A DNA stretch of 8,574 nt from Desulfobacterales bacterium (GTDB lineage: Bacteria > Desulfobacterota > Desulfobacteria > Desulfobacterales > JAHEIW01), in assembly GCA_030145015.1 (NCBI GenBank), contig JAQYWI010000215.1, positions 1-8,574 on the forward strand. Direction: 5' to 3'. The position numbers and the translations under genes were made by a program. Of this stretch, positions 1 through 6,221 are shown piece after piece. Within the stretch, counting starts at the first letter, position 1, and each line of letters begins with the position of its first letter. A model generated the notes under the pieces. The model worked only from the letters and a program-made list of their open reading frames with translations, was not told the origin of the DNA and made no database searches.

Positions 1-1136
1 GAATTGAGACCACCGTCATCCACCAGAAACGCCGGCAGTCCGCTCAATTTGGGATTCACCAGGCGTTCGATCCGCCGCTCGGAGATGTCGGCCAACTCGG
101 CAACAGCCATACCGAGAAAATCCATCGCCAGGGCGACCGGCTGACCATGAAAGTTTCCCCCCAGCAGAAACTCTTCTGAATCTGAAAAAATCAAAGGATT
201 GTTGGTTGACGAATTCATTTCGATTTCAATCACGTTGCAACAATACCGGATGGCATCGCGGCTGGCGCCGTGGACTTGAGGCGAACACCTTAGTGTATAG
301 GCATCCTGAACGCGGGCGCAATCCTTATGGGAGGTGATGATTTCACTGTTTTGGGTGATCCGTGCCATGTTATCGGCCACGGCTGCTTGACCGGGATGGG
401 GTCGCACCTGATGGATCTTGGGATCGAACTCGGTGCGGCTGCCCATCAATACTTCGAGACTCATGGCGGCCGCAATATCGGTTAATTTCGCAAGCCGAAT
501 CGAATCAAACACGGCCAATCCGCCTATAGCGGTCATCACCTGAGTGCCGTTCACCAGCGCCAGCCCTTCACCGGATTCCAACCTCAGAGGCTTCAAACCG
601 CATTTGCTCAGCGCCTGCCGGCCTGAAAGCCGTTGCCCCTTATAAAAGGCCTCTCCCAGACCAAGAAGAACAAGCGCAAGATGCGCCAGGGGGGCCAGAT
701 CTCCACTGGCCCCGACCGAGCCTTTTTCGGGAATGATCGGCCAAACACCCCAATTCAAGAGGGCCACTAACTGCTGGACGGTCGCTAGACGAATACCGGA
801 ATGCCCCCTTGCCAGGTCTTTAATCCTCAACGCCAATATGGCTCGAACAGCTTCTTCATCAAAGGGTTTTCCGACCCCGGCGGCATGGCTCATCAAAATA
901 TTTTTTTGAAGCTGTCGCGTGTCTTCCTTAGAAATAGCCACATCACTGAGGGCGCCGAAACCGGTGGTAATTCCGTAAATTCTCTTCTCGTCCTGCACCC
1001 ATCGATCAATGAGATGGCGGCTTTTTAGAATCTGCTTTTCAGCATCGGCGGTCAATTGAACCTTAACGCCTCTGCGGGCAATGGCAATCAGGTTTTCCAG
1101 GGTCATCCCTTCCACACCGAGAAATATGCGCTTCAT
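1..1136 (-). CDS. hutH: Histidine ammonia-lyase, C-terminus outside window
   Basis: This enzyme removes ammonia from L-histidine to give trans-urocanate, the first step of histidine degradation, in the cytoplasm. I translated the minus strand from ATG 1136-1134, giving 378 uninterrupted codons that run off the left edge. The family is about 510 residues, so roughly 130 are missing from view. The MIO-cofactor triad Ala-Ser-Gly lies at residues 143-145 in GSVGASGDLAPL. Other active-site positions match the Pseudomonas putida enzyme numbering as I recall it: Tyr54 in RIYGITTGFG, Ser-His at 83-84 in MSHAAGVG, Tyr280 and Arg283 in YTLRC, and Phe329 in GGNFHGQ. The Ser-His pair favours histidine over tyrosine or phenylalanine as substrate. 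A GAGG Shine-Dalgarno (1146-1149) sits 9 nt before the start. The gene is divergent from hutU, which takes its product. The late glutamate near residue 414 cannot be checked here. Confidence 0.96.
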   Translation of the reverse strand, partial: MKRIFLGVEGMTLENLIAIARRGVKVQLTADAEKQILKSRHLIDRWVQDEKRIYGITTGFGALSDVAISKEDTRQLQKNILMSHAAGVGKPFDEEAVRAILALRIKDLARGHSGIRLATVQQLVALLNWGVWPIIPEKGSVGASGDLAPLAHLALVLLGLGEAFYKGQRLSGRQALSKCGLKPLRLESGEGLALVNGTQVMTAIGGLAVFDSIRLAKLTDIAAAMSLEVLMGSRTEFDPKIHQVRPHPGQAAVADNMARITQNSEIITSHKDCARVQDAYTLRCSPQVHGASRDAIRYCCNVIEIEMNSSTNNPLIFSDSEEFLLGGNFHGQPVALAMDFLGMAVAELADISERRIERLVNPKLSGLPAFLVDDGGLN

Positions 1137-1172
1137 GGTATTGGGCCTCGCTTTTACCTTTAATAACGTCAA

Positions 1173-1192
1173 AAACGGGATTAAGCCCGTTT
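1173..1192. promoter_or_regulatory. Hairpin in hutH leader (attenuator- or terminator-like)
   Basis: AAACGGG (1173-1179) and CCCGTTT (1186-1192) form a perfect 7-bp stem with a 6-nt loop. Read on the minus strand, it lies in the hutH 5' leader, about 36 nt before the start codon. The 3' side of the stem runs into a T-run (CCCGTTTTTG), which resembles an intrinsic terminator. Read on the plus strand, a second T-run follows at 1198-1203. It could attenuate hutH, be an operator palindrome, or block antisense transcription. The sequence does not decide between these. Confidence 0.45.
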
Positions 1193-1271
1193 GCCGGTTT
1201 TTTAATTGGCTCAATCCGCCAAAGGCGAACTCAACCGATTAACATTAGCATTATTGAAATCTCTTCGAATT

Positions 1272-1301
1272 AGAATAGACGGTTCAACAAAGAGTTGTCA
1301 A
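1272..1301 (-). promoter_or_regulatory. Candidate sigma-70 promoter for hutH
   Basis: On the minus strand, TTGACA (1296-1301, a perfect -35 consensus) is followed after 18 bp by TATTCT (1272-1277, four of six matches to the -10). It would give a leader of roughly 130 nt before hutH that includes the hairpin at 1173-1192. The assignment rests on consensus match only. Confidence 0.45.
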
Positions 1302-1309
1302 ATATTACC

Positions 1310-1338
1310 TTGAAACGATTACCAATACAAGTTATCCT
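1310..1338 (+). promoter_or_regulatory. Candidate sigma-70 promoter for hutU
   Basis: TTGAAA (1310-1315) and TATCCT (1333-1338) are separated by 17 bp, about 100 nt upstream of hutU. Its -35 box lies only 8 bp from the -35 box of the candidate hutH promoter on the other strand, so one regulator could control both. The -10 match is modest. The rest of the 1137-1439 gap shows nothing else I can name. No HutC-type operator was recognised. Confidence 0.35.
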
Positions 1339-1439
1339 GCCGGTCATTGATAGCGGTTTGCTTCCTTTCTTTCTTTTCATCCCGGCCATGTGAAATAATA
1401 ATGAAAATTTATCTTTTTAAGTAAAAGGAACCACTTGCC

Positions 1440-3482
1440 ATGGTAGACAATCAGCACATTTCAAAGGCCATGACCATCAAACTGGAAGATATTTTTGAGG
1501 ACCTGCCGCCGATGCCGCAATTAACCGCCGGCATCCGCCGGGCGCCCAACCGACATTTTACGCTGAGCTTAAAAGATACCCAACTCGCCCTGAAAAATGC
1601 CCTGCGCTATGTTCCTGAACGCTGGCATCAGCAGCTGGCACCCGAATTTCTGGAAGAACTGCTCACCCGCGGACGGATATACGGTTACCGGTTCCGGCCT
1701 GAGGGGCATCTCAAAGGCAGGCCCATCGATGAATACCGCGGCCAATGTATCGAGGGCCAAGCGTTTCAGGTCATGATCGACAATAATCTGGACTTTGATG
1801 TCGCACTGTATCCTTACGAGCTGGTCACTTACGGCGAAACCGGTCAGGTCTGTCAAAACTGGATGCAATATCGCCTGATTAAAAAATACCTGGAAGCACT
1901 GAGCCGGGAGCAAACCCTGGTTATGGAGTCCGGCCATCCCCTGGGACTGTTTCGGTCGGGGCCGCAGGCACCCCGGACGATCGTCACCAACGGCCTGATG
2001 GTGGGCTGTTTTGACGATCCGCAAAACTGGAGCCGGGCCGCGGCTTTGGGCGTTTCCAATTACGGCCAGATGACGGCCGGGGGGTGGATGTATATCGGCC
2101 CCCAAGGCATTGTGCACGGAACTTACAGCACCATCCTTAATGCCGGTCGAGAAAAACTCGGTATCCCCGCAGACCGGGATCTGACAGGACGTCTATTTGT
2201 CACTTCCGGTCTGGGGGGCATGAGCGGCGCCCAGGGCAAAGCCATCGAAATCGCTAACGGGGTCGGCATTATTGCTGAAGTGGACGATTCCCGGATTCAA
2301 ACCCGCATAGAGCAGGGCTGGATAAGCAAAGTGATCGATAATCCGGCTGAGGCTTTTAAAATCGCCGCTGAACATCAACACAAAAAAGAGAGCATTGCGA
2401 TTGCCTTTTACGGCAATGTAGTTGATTTGCTGGAATATGCCGTAAATAACAAAATCAAGATCGATTTGTTATCAGATCAAACTTCCTGTCATGCCGTTTA
2501 TGAGGGTGGCTATTGCCCCCAGGGGATTTCATTTAAAGAACGCACCGAACTTTTACGATCCGGCCATGCCGGTTTTAAAGAAATGATTGACACGACGCTG
2601 CGGCGTCATTACGAGCTCATCAAAGCCCTGGCGGATCGCGGCACCTATTTTTTCGATTACGGCAACAGTTTTTTAAAAGCCGTCTCTGATGCCGGTGTCA
2701 GCGAAATCTGCAAAAATGGAAAAAATCCCATTGATGGTTTCATCTTCCAATCCTATGTCGAAGACCTTATGGGGCCGATTCTGTTCGATTACGGGTACGG
2801 ACCGTTCCGATGGGTGTGTTTGAGCGGCAAGGAAGAAGATTTGAAAAAAACCGACCGGGCCGCCATGGAGTGCATCGATCCGGAAAGACGATTTCAGGAT
2901 AGAGATAACTATGTATGGATCCGGGATGCTGCCAAAAATAAACTGGTCGTCGGAACAAAGGCTCGAATTTTATATCAGGACGCCACGGGGCGCATGAACA
3001 TTGCTTTGAAATTTAATGCGATGGTGCGCACCGGAGAAATCGGGCCGGTAATGATGGGCCGCGATCACCATGACACCGGCGGCACGGATTCACCGTTCAG
3101 GGAGACGGCCAACATCAAAGACGGCAGCAATATCACCGCCGATATGGCAATCCAATGCTACGTAGGAAATGCAGCCCGGGGAATGAGCCTGGTGGCCCTG
3201 CACAACGGCGGCGGTGTGGGTATCGGCAATGCGATCAACGGGGGTTTCGGGCTGGTTCTGGATGGCAGCGAAAGAGTCGATGCCGTCATCCGTTGTGCCA
3301 TTCCCTGGGACGTAATGGGAGGTGTCGCCCGCCGCGCCTGGGCCCGCAACGAAAATTCAATCGACACCAGCATTCAGTATAACAAGATGCGTGAGGGATC
3401 AGACCACATCACCATACCTTATATCGCCGATGATAAAATGATCGAAAAATTGGTTACGGAAAAATTTAGAGATGAAGAGTAA
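1440..3482 (+). CDS. hutU: Urocanate hydratase (urocanase), long form
   Basis: This enzyme hydrates urocanate to 4-imidazolone-5-propionate using tightly bound NAD+ as an electrophile; it is step 2 of histidine degradation, in the cytoplasm. The protein has 680 residues. The classical Pseudomonas/Bacillus form has about 555, while vertebrate UROC1 has about 676, and this one resembles the long form throughout. Diagnostic blocks include YGQMTAG (208-214) with YIGPQGIVHGT (218-228), the glycine-rich GLGGMSGAQ (257-265, NAD region), DQTSCH (346-351), GPFRWVC (454-460) and RDHHDTGGTDSPFRET (541-556). The reactive cysteine of the short form (Cys410 in P. putida, from memory) aligns with Asp450 here, and a cysteine occurs at 460 instead. 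The start is ATG 1440, with AAGGAA (1425-1430) 9 nt upstream. A second in-frame ATG at codon 11 has no better site. It is the first gene of the hut run and divergent from hutH. A palindromic repeat begins a few bases after the stop. Confidence 0.97.
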   Translation: MVDNQHISKAMTIKLEDIFEDLPPMPQLTAGIRRAPNRHFTLSLKDTQLALKNALRYVPERWHQQLAPEFLEELLTRGRIYGYRFRPEGHLKGRPIDEYRGQCIEGQAFQVMIDNNLDFDVALYPYELVTYGETGQVCQNWMQYRLIKKYLEALSREQTLVMESGHPLGLFRSGPQAPRTIVTNGLMVGCFDDPQNWSRAAALGVSNYGQMTAGGWMYIGPQGIVHGTYSTILNAGREKLGIPADRDLTGRLFVTSGLGGMSGAQGKAIEIANGVGIIAEVDDSRIQTRIEQGWISKVIDNPAEAFKIAAEHQHKKESIAIAFYGNVVDLLEYAVNNKIKIDLLSDQTSCHAVYEGGYCPQGISFKERTELLRSGHAGFKEMIDTTLRRHYELIKALADRGTYFFDYGNSFLKAVSDAGVSEICKNGKNPIDGFIFQSYVEDLMGPILFDYGYGPFRWVCLSGKEEDLKKTDRAAMECIDPERRFQDRDNYVWIRDAAKNKLVVGTKARILYQDATGRMNIALKFNAMVRTGEIGPVMMGRDHHDTGGTDSPFRETANIKDGSNITADMAIQCYVGNAARGMSLVALHNGGGVGIGNAINGGFGLVLDGSERVDAVIRCAIPWDVMGGVARRAWARNENSIDTSIQYNKMREGSDHITIPYIADDKMIEKLVTEKFRDEE

Positions 3483-3490
3483 GACATGAA

Positions 3491-3664
3491 TTTAAAATTC
3501 GAAATTCGAAGCACGAAAATCGAAACAAATCCTAAATCCGAATGTTACAATGACCAAAACAATGGAAGCATTCACTTTTTTTCATATCACCGATCTGTTT
3601 AGAAATTTCGAATTTTGGTCATTCGATATTGTTTCGTGCTTCGAAATTCGGATTTCGGATTTAT
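3491..3664. repeat. Palindromic intergenic repeat A, copy 1 (hutU-ftcD gap)
   Basis: An imperfect inverted repeat fills most of the 232-bp gap between hutU and ftcD. TTCGAAGCACGAAA (3505-3518) has a perfect 14-nt inverted match at 3632-3645, and AATGACCAAAA (3549-3559) has an 11-nt inverted match at 3613-3623. The flanking arms match with scattered mismatches, around a non-palindromic centre of about 45 nt. It contains no credible ORF. Words such as CGAAGCACGAAA, CGAAACAAAT and AAATCCTAAAT recur in the element at 8291-8424. On mRNA it would fold into a long AT-rich hairpin between two hut genes. It is probably a non-autonomous palindromic repeat; no transposase or target duplication was found. 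Confidence 0.85.
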
Positions 3665-3714
3665 ATCAAGCCGAATAACTAAAAAAACAACGAAATCAAA
3701 AGAGGTAATGTGAA

Positions 3715-4620
3715 ATGTCCCGTGTAAAAAAGATAATAGAATGTGTACCCAATTTCAGCGAGGGCCGGGACTCGCAAAAGGTTGAAAAAATAGTCGAGCC
3801 CTTTCGCGCCCAAAAAGGCGTAAAACTTCTCGACTATCAAACAGACGAAAATCACAATCGGATGGTCGTTACGGTGGTGGGTGAACCGGAGGCTTTAAAA
3901 ACGGCAGTCATCGATGCCATAGGTTGCGCCATTGATGTCATCGATATGCGCACCCATCAGGGCCAGCACCCGCGAATGGGAGCCACGGACGTGGTTCCGT
4001 TTATTCCGATTAAAAACGTCAGCATGGAAGCGGCGGTTGAATTTTCCAAAGACGTCGCCAAAGCGGCGGCCAAAAAATATTCTCTGCCAATTTTCCTTTA
4101 CGAAAAATCCGCCAGCCGTCCCGAAAGACAGAACCTGGCCAACATCCGCAAAGGACAATTTGAGGGCATGGCGGACAAAATCAAACTGCCGGAATGGAAG
4201 CCGGACTTCGGTCCCCAAAAAATTCATCCCGGTGCCGGGGTGACGGCCATGGGCGCTCGAATGCCGCTGGTCGCTTACAATGTCAACCTGGATAGCAACG
4301 ACATCGAAATCGCCAACGAAATTGCGAAGAAGGTGCGGCACATCAGCGGCGGCCTGCGGTATTGCAAAGCGATCGGCATTGAATTAAAAGACAGGGGCAT
4401 GGTGCAGGTGTCGATGAATTTGACCGATTACACCCGGACAGCGCTTTACCGGGCCTTTGAACTCATCAAAGTCGAAGCCCGCCGCTACGGCGTCAATGTC
4501 ATCGGCAGTGAAATTGTCGGCCTGGTCCCCATGGAAGCGCTGATGGATACGGCAGCATATTATCTGGGGCTGGAGGATTTCTCGGTCGACCAAGTCCTTG
4601 AGTCGCGTATTTGGGAGTAA
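3715..4620 (+). CDS. ftcD: Glutamate formimidoyltransferase, monofunctional
   Basis: This enzyme transfers the formimino group of N-formimino-L-glutamate to tetrahydrofolate, releasing glutamate and 5-formimino-THF. The protein has 301 residues and corresponds to the N-terminal formiminotransferase half of vertebrate FTCD. It opens with IIECVPNFSEGRD (7-19). It contains THQGQHPRMGATDVVPFIP (80-98), in which His85 aligns with the catalytic His82 of mammalian FTCD. WKPDFGP (161-167), GARMPLVAYNVNL (180-192) and the terminal SEIVGLVPMEAL (265-276) are also family blocks. The start ATG has AGAGG (3701-3705) 9 nt upstream. The cyclodeaminase activity that is fused in animals is encoded separately downstream (fchA). 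The gene is preceded by repeat A and followed by a small hairpin and repeat B. Its substrate should come from HutI, whose gene is only a scar here. Confidence 0.96.
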   Translation: MSRVKKIIECVPNFSEGRDSQKVEKIVEPFRAQKGVKLLDYQTDENHNRMVVTVVGEPEALKTAVIDAIGCAIDVIDMRTHQGQHPRMGATDVVPFIPIKNVSMEAAVEFSKDVAKAAAKKYSLPIFLYEKSASRPERQNLANIRKGQFEGMADKIKLPEWKPDFGPQKIHPGAGVTAMGARMPLVAYNVNLDSNDIEIANEIAKKVRHISGGLRYCKAIGIELKDRGMVQVSMNLTDYTRTALYRAFELIKVEARRYGVNVIGSEIVGLVPMEALMDTAAYYLGLEDFSVDQVLESRIWE

Positions 4621-4622
4621 TT

Positions 4623-4640
4623 CTGGCAATTGGTTGCCAG
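4623..4640 (+). terminator. Hairpin just after ftcD, without T-tract
   Basis: CTGGCAA (4623-4629) and TTGCCAG (4634-4640) form a perfect 7-bp stem with a TTGG loop, starting 2 nt after the ftcD stop. No T-run follows, so it is not a standard intrinsic terminator. It may be a 3'-end stabiliser or a processing site. Confidence 0.4.
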
Positions 4641-4650
4641 TGCTAACTAA

Positions 4651-4788
4651 GGTTTCGGGTGTCAGGTGTCAGAGGACAGAGGCCAGACAACAGAAGACAG
4701 ATGACAAGCTCTGCAAGAGGGGGCATCCTATCTGGTTTCTGCCCTCCGTCATCTGTTTGCTGACACCCGAAACCTGACACCTGAAACC
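4651..4788. repeat. Palindromic intergenic repeat B (GGTTTCGGGTGTCA type)
   Basis: A 138-bp imperfect palindrome lies between ftcD and the hutI remnant. GGTTTCGGGTGTCA (4651-4664) has a perfect 14-nt inverted match at 4761-4774. Extended to 16 nt (4651-4666), it also pairs at 15 of 16 positions with 4773-4788, so the right arm holds two tandem pairing partners. Further in, ACAGATGAC (4697-4705) pairs with 4748-4756, and GAGGGGGCA (4717-4725) pairs with 4740-4746 with a bulge. The left arm is built of drifting short units around GTCAG, GACAG and AGACAG. No coding capacity is evident. It ends 58 nt before the hutI start codon. Confidence 0.85.
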
Positions 4789-4846
4789 AAAAGTATGTGA
4801 ACAGAAACAATCGAATAAGACATTATACTGATGTTGGAGCAAAACC

Positions 4847-4972
4847 ATGAACGGTAATCTCATCATTAAAACTGCGGCCGAACTGGTGACCTGCAGCGGG
4901 CTTGCGGCTAAAAAGTGAAATCTCGTTTTCGATAGAAAAACAGGGGGATCATCCATTGTTAAGCAATCTTAA
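4847..4972 (+). pseudogene. hutI: Imidazolonepropionase remnant (internal-deletion scar)
   Basis: HutI hydrolyses imidazolonepropionate to formiminoglutamate, the only hut step without an intact gene here. GGAG (4836-4839) sits 7 nt before ATG 4847, which begins MNGNLIIKTAAELVTCSG, very like the N-termini of imidazolonepropionases and related amidohydrolases as I know them. After 23 codons the frame meets TGA at 4916-4918. The same frame continues as NLVFDRKTGGSSIVKQS to TAA 4970-4972. This resembles the family's C-terminus; Bacillus subtilis HutI ends near KNGTIVVNREGAILG as I recall, and KK-stop-NLVFDR lines up with KNG-TIVVNR. Family length is about 400-420 residues, so some 370 codons, including all metal ligands, are absent. 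The tail overlaps the fchA start, as expected for a formerly coupled gene pair. The N-terminal match is the stronger half of the case. An assembly deletion is possible. Confidence 0.72.
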
Positions 4973-5573
4973 AATTACAAAATTTTTGGAAAAAACCGCC
5001 GAAGGATCCGCCGTACCCGGTGGTGGCAGTATCGCCGCATTAAACGCTGCGATATCGGCAAGTCTTTCGGAAATGGTCGCCAATCTGACCGTTGGCAAAA
5101 AGGGTTATGAAGCCGTGCAAAAGGAGATGAAAGCAATCACAGCAACGGCATTAAAACTCAGAAAAAAGCTGGTAAAGGATATCGATAAAGATGCAGCCGC
5201 CTACAATGCGGTGATGAAGGCGTTTAAAATGCCGAAAAATACAGAAAAACAGCAAGATCGGCGCAACCAAGCCATCCAGGCCGGTTTGAAAAATGCATCC
5301 CTGGTGCCCTTGGGTGTCGCCCGGGATGCCCTCAGCATCATGGACCTGACCGCAAAGGTAATTCGAAAAGGCAACAAAAATGCCGCCACAGATGGCGCCA
5401 TGGCGGTACTGACAGCCAGGGCGGCAATCTTAGGTGCTTTATATAATGTGAAAATAAACTTAAATTTTATCGAAGATCACCAATTTTTAAAAGAGATGAC
5501 CAAAGAAGTTAAGCGCATCGAAAGTCGCGTCGTTAAAAAGGAGAAAGAGATCCTTTCACATGTTGACATTTAG
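4956..5573 (+). CDS. fchA: Formimidoyltetrahydrofolate cyclodeaminase
   Basis: This enzyme converts 5-formimino-THF to 5,10-methenyl-THF and ammonia, passing the histidine-derived carbon into the folate pool. The protein has 205 residues from TTG 4956, which has AGGGGGA (4942-4947) 8 nt upstream. An earlier TTG at 4902 would add 18 residues without family resemblance or a good ribosome-binding site, and overlaps the hutI remnant, so I rejected it. Numbered from 4956, the folate-site loop SAVPGGGSIAALNAA is at 18-32. KDIDKDAAAYNAV is at 74-86, where Asp79 probably corresponds to the catalytic aspartate of mammalian FTCD. MPKNTEKQQDRR (92-103) and GNKNAATDGAMA (139-150) match the cyclodeaminase half of FTCD. 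The family is all-helical and oligomeric. The start lies inside the hutI 3' tail, so translation was probably coupled to hutI. The gene converges with the methyltransferase gene. Confidence 0.93.
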   Translation: MLSNLKITKFLEKTAEGSAVPGGGSIAALNAAISASLSEMVANLTVGKKGYEAVQKEMKAITATALKLRKKLVKDIDKDAAAYNAVMKAFKMPKNTEKQQDRRNQAIQAGLKNASLVPLGVARDALSIMDLTAKVIRKGNKNAATDGAMAVLTARAAILGALYNVKINLNFIEDHQFLKEMTKEVKRIESRVVKKEKEILSHVDI

Positions 5574-5599
5574 CGCCCGCTCATTGCCACAGAAGTACA

Positions 5600-5622
5600 A
5601 ATAGTTTTTAAGCTATTCTTTT
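5600..5622 (+). terminator. Weak candidate terminator after fchA
   Basis: AATAG (5600-5604) pairs with CTATT (5613-5617), extendable by a G-T wobble and an A-T pair, followed by CTTTT. The stem is short and AT-rich. It overlaps the last codons of the convergent methyltransferase gene. No better terminator is visible in the 34-bp gap between the two stop codons. Confidence 0.3.
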
Positions 5623-6189
5623 AAAAATCTGCAAATAATGACTATCTCCAATTTCTGTATGCCGTTTTTGTTTGAAGCCGTATGCCGATACGAGGATATC
5701 AACTTCTTGCGGCGATAGTCGCACCGGTTTCGGGGGTCCCGGCGGGCCGTCTTTTTTTATATATTCTACAATGACTAAGATTCCTTCCGGTTTCAAGACC
5801 CTGACAATTTCTTTCATCGCGCCCCGATCAATTTGATCTCTTACAAAATCATGCAGCGCCGTGGCCATCAGGCAGACATCCACACAGTCATTTTCAATGG
5901 GGATGTTTTGAGCGACATCGCTGACAAAAGTGGCCATATTTTGGAACCCTTTTGAATCGGCTTCTTTTCTTAAGTTTAAAATCCCTTCTTCCCATAAATC
6001 AACCGCATATACCTGACCGTCTTTACCGACGATATCAGAAGCAGCCAGCGAATAGGCGCCCCAACCGCAGGCGACATCTAAAAATGTAGCCCCCTTTTGT
6101 AAAGCGAGCTCGCTAAAAAATTTGGCTGTATCAATCAGCCCAAAACTGCTTTTGCCGGCACCCGTTGGTTTGTTTTCATGATTTTTCAT
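5608..6189 (-). CDS. Class I SAM-dependent methyltransferase, substrate unknown
   Basis: This 193-residue cytoplasmic protein has the Rossmann-fold methyltransferase pattern of the Methyltransf_11/25 and UbiE-like group. Motif I is TFLDVACGWGAYS (35-47), where the usual second residue pair GCG is ACG. The acidic end of strand 2 is Asp64 in VYAVDLWEEG. A DVAQNIP segment (91-97) fits motif II/III, and LKPEGILVIVEY (132-143) fits the post-motif. GPPGPPKPVRLSPQEV (148-163) is a family-specific stretch. The start ATG has a perfect AGGAGG (6199-6204) 9 nt upstream. It follows the histidine kinase stop by 32 nt on the same strand and is probably the last gene of the regulator-kinase operon. The substrate cannot be read from the sequence; nothing ties it to ubiquinone or arsenic. 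Confidence 0.88.
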   Translation of the reverse strand: MKNHENKPTGAGKSSFGLIDTAKFFSELALQKGATFLDVACGWGAYSLAASDIVGKDGQVYAVDLWEEGILNLRKEADSKGFQNMATFVSDVAQNIPIENDCVDVCLMATALHDFVRDQIDRGAMKEIVRVLKPEGILVIVEYIKKDGPPGPPKPVRLSPQEVDILVSAYGFKQKRHTEIGDSHYLQIFKRIA

Positions 6190-6221
6190 TACAGTCAGCC
6201 TCCTGAGTGATCAACCGGCGG

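Noticed and set aside
1285..1297. CAAC-N5-GTTG inverted repeat in the hutH/hutU gap as a regulator operator.
   Set aside because: Only 4 bp per arm, which is expected by chance in a gap of this size.
1569..2117. Long open frame antisense to hutU (182 codons).
   Set aside because: It is a shadow of the strongly supported hutU frame, with no ribosome-binding site or family resemblance.
3491..3664. Repeat A as a CRISPR array or an insertion sequence.
   Set aside because: There are no regularly spaced identical repeats with unique spacers, no transposase, and no visible target-site duplication.
4916..4918. TGA within the hutI remnant as a selenocysteine or readthrough codon.
   Set aside because: The joined product would be about 41 residues and lack the whole amidohydrolase barrel and metal ligands, and no SECIS-like hairpin directly follows. 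A deletion scar is simpler.
4902..4955. Extended fchA N-terminus from TTG 4902 (18 extra residues).
   Set aside because: There is no good Shine-Dalgarno, the residues do not resemble the family, and the stretch is better read as hutI 3' sequence in another frame.
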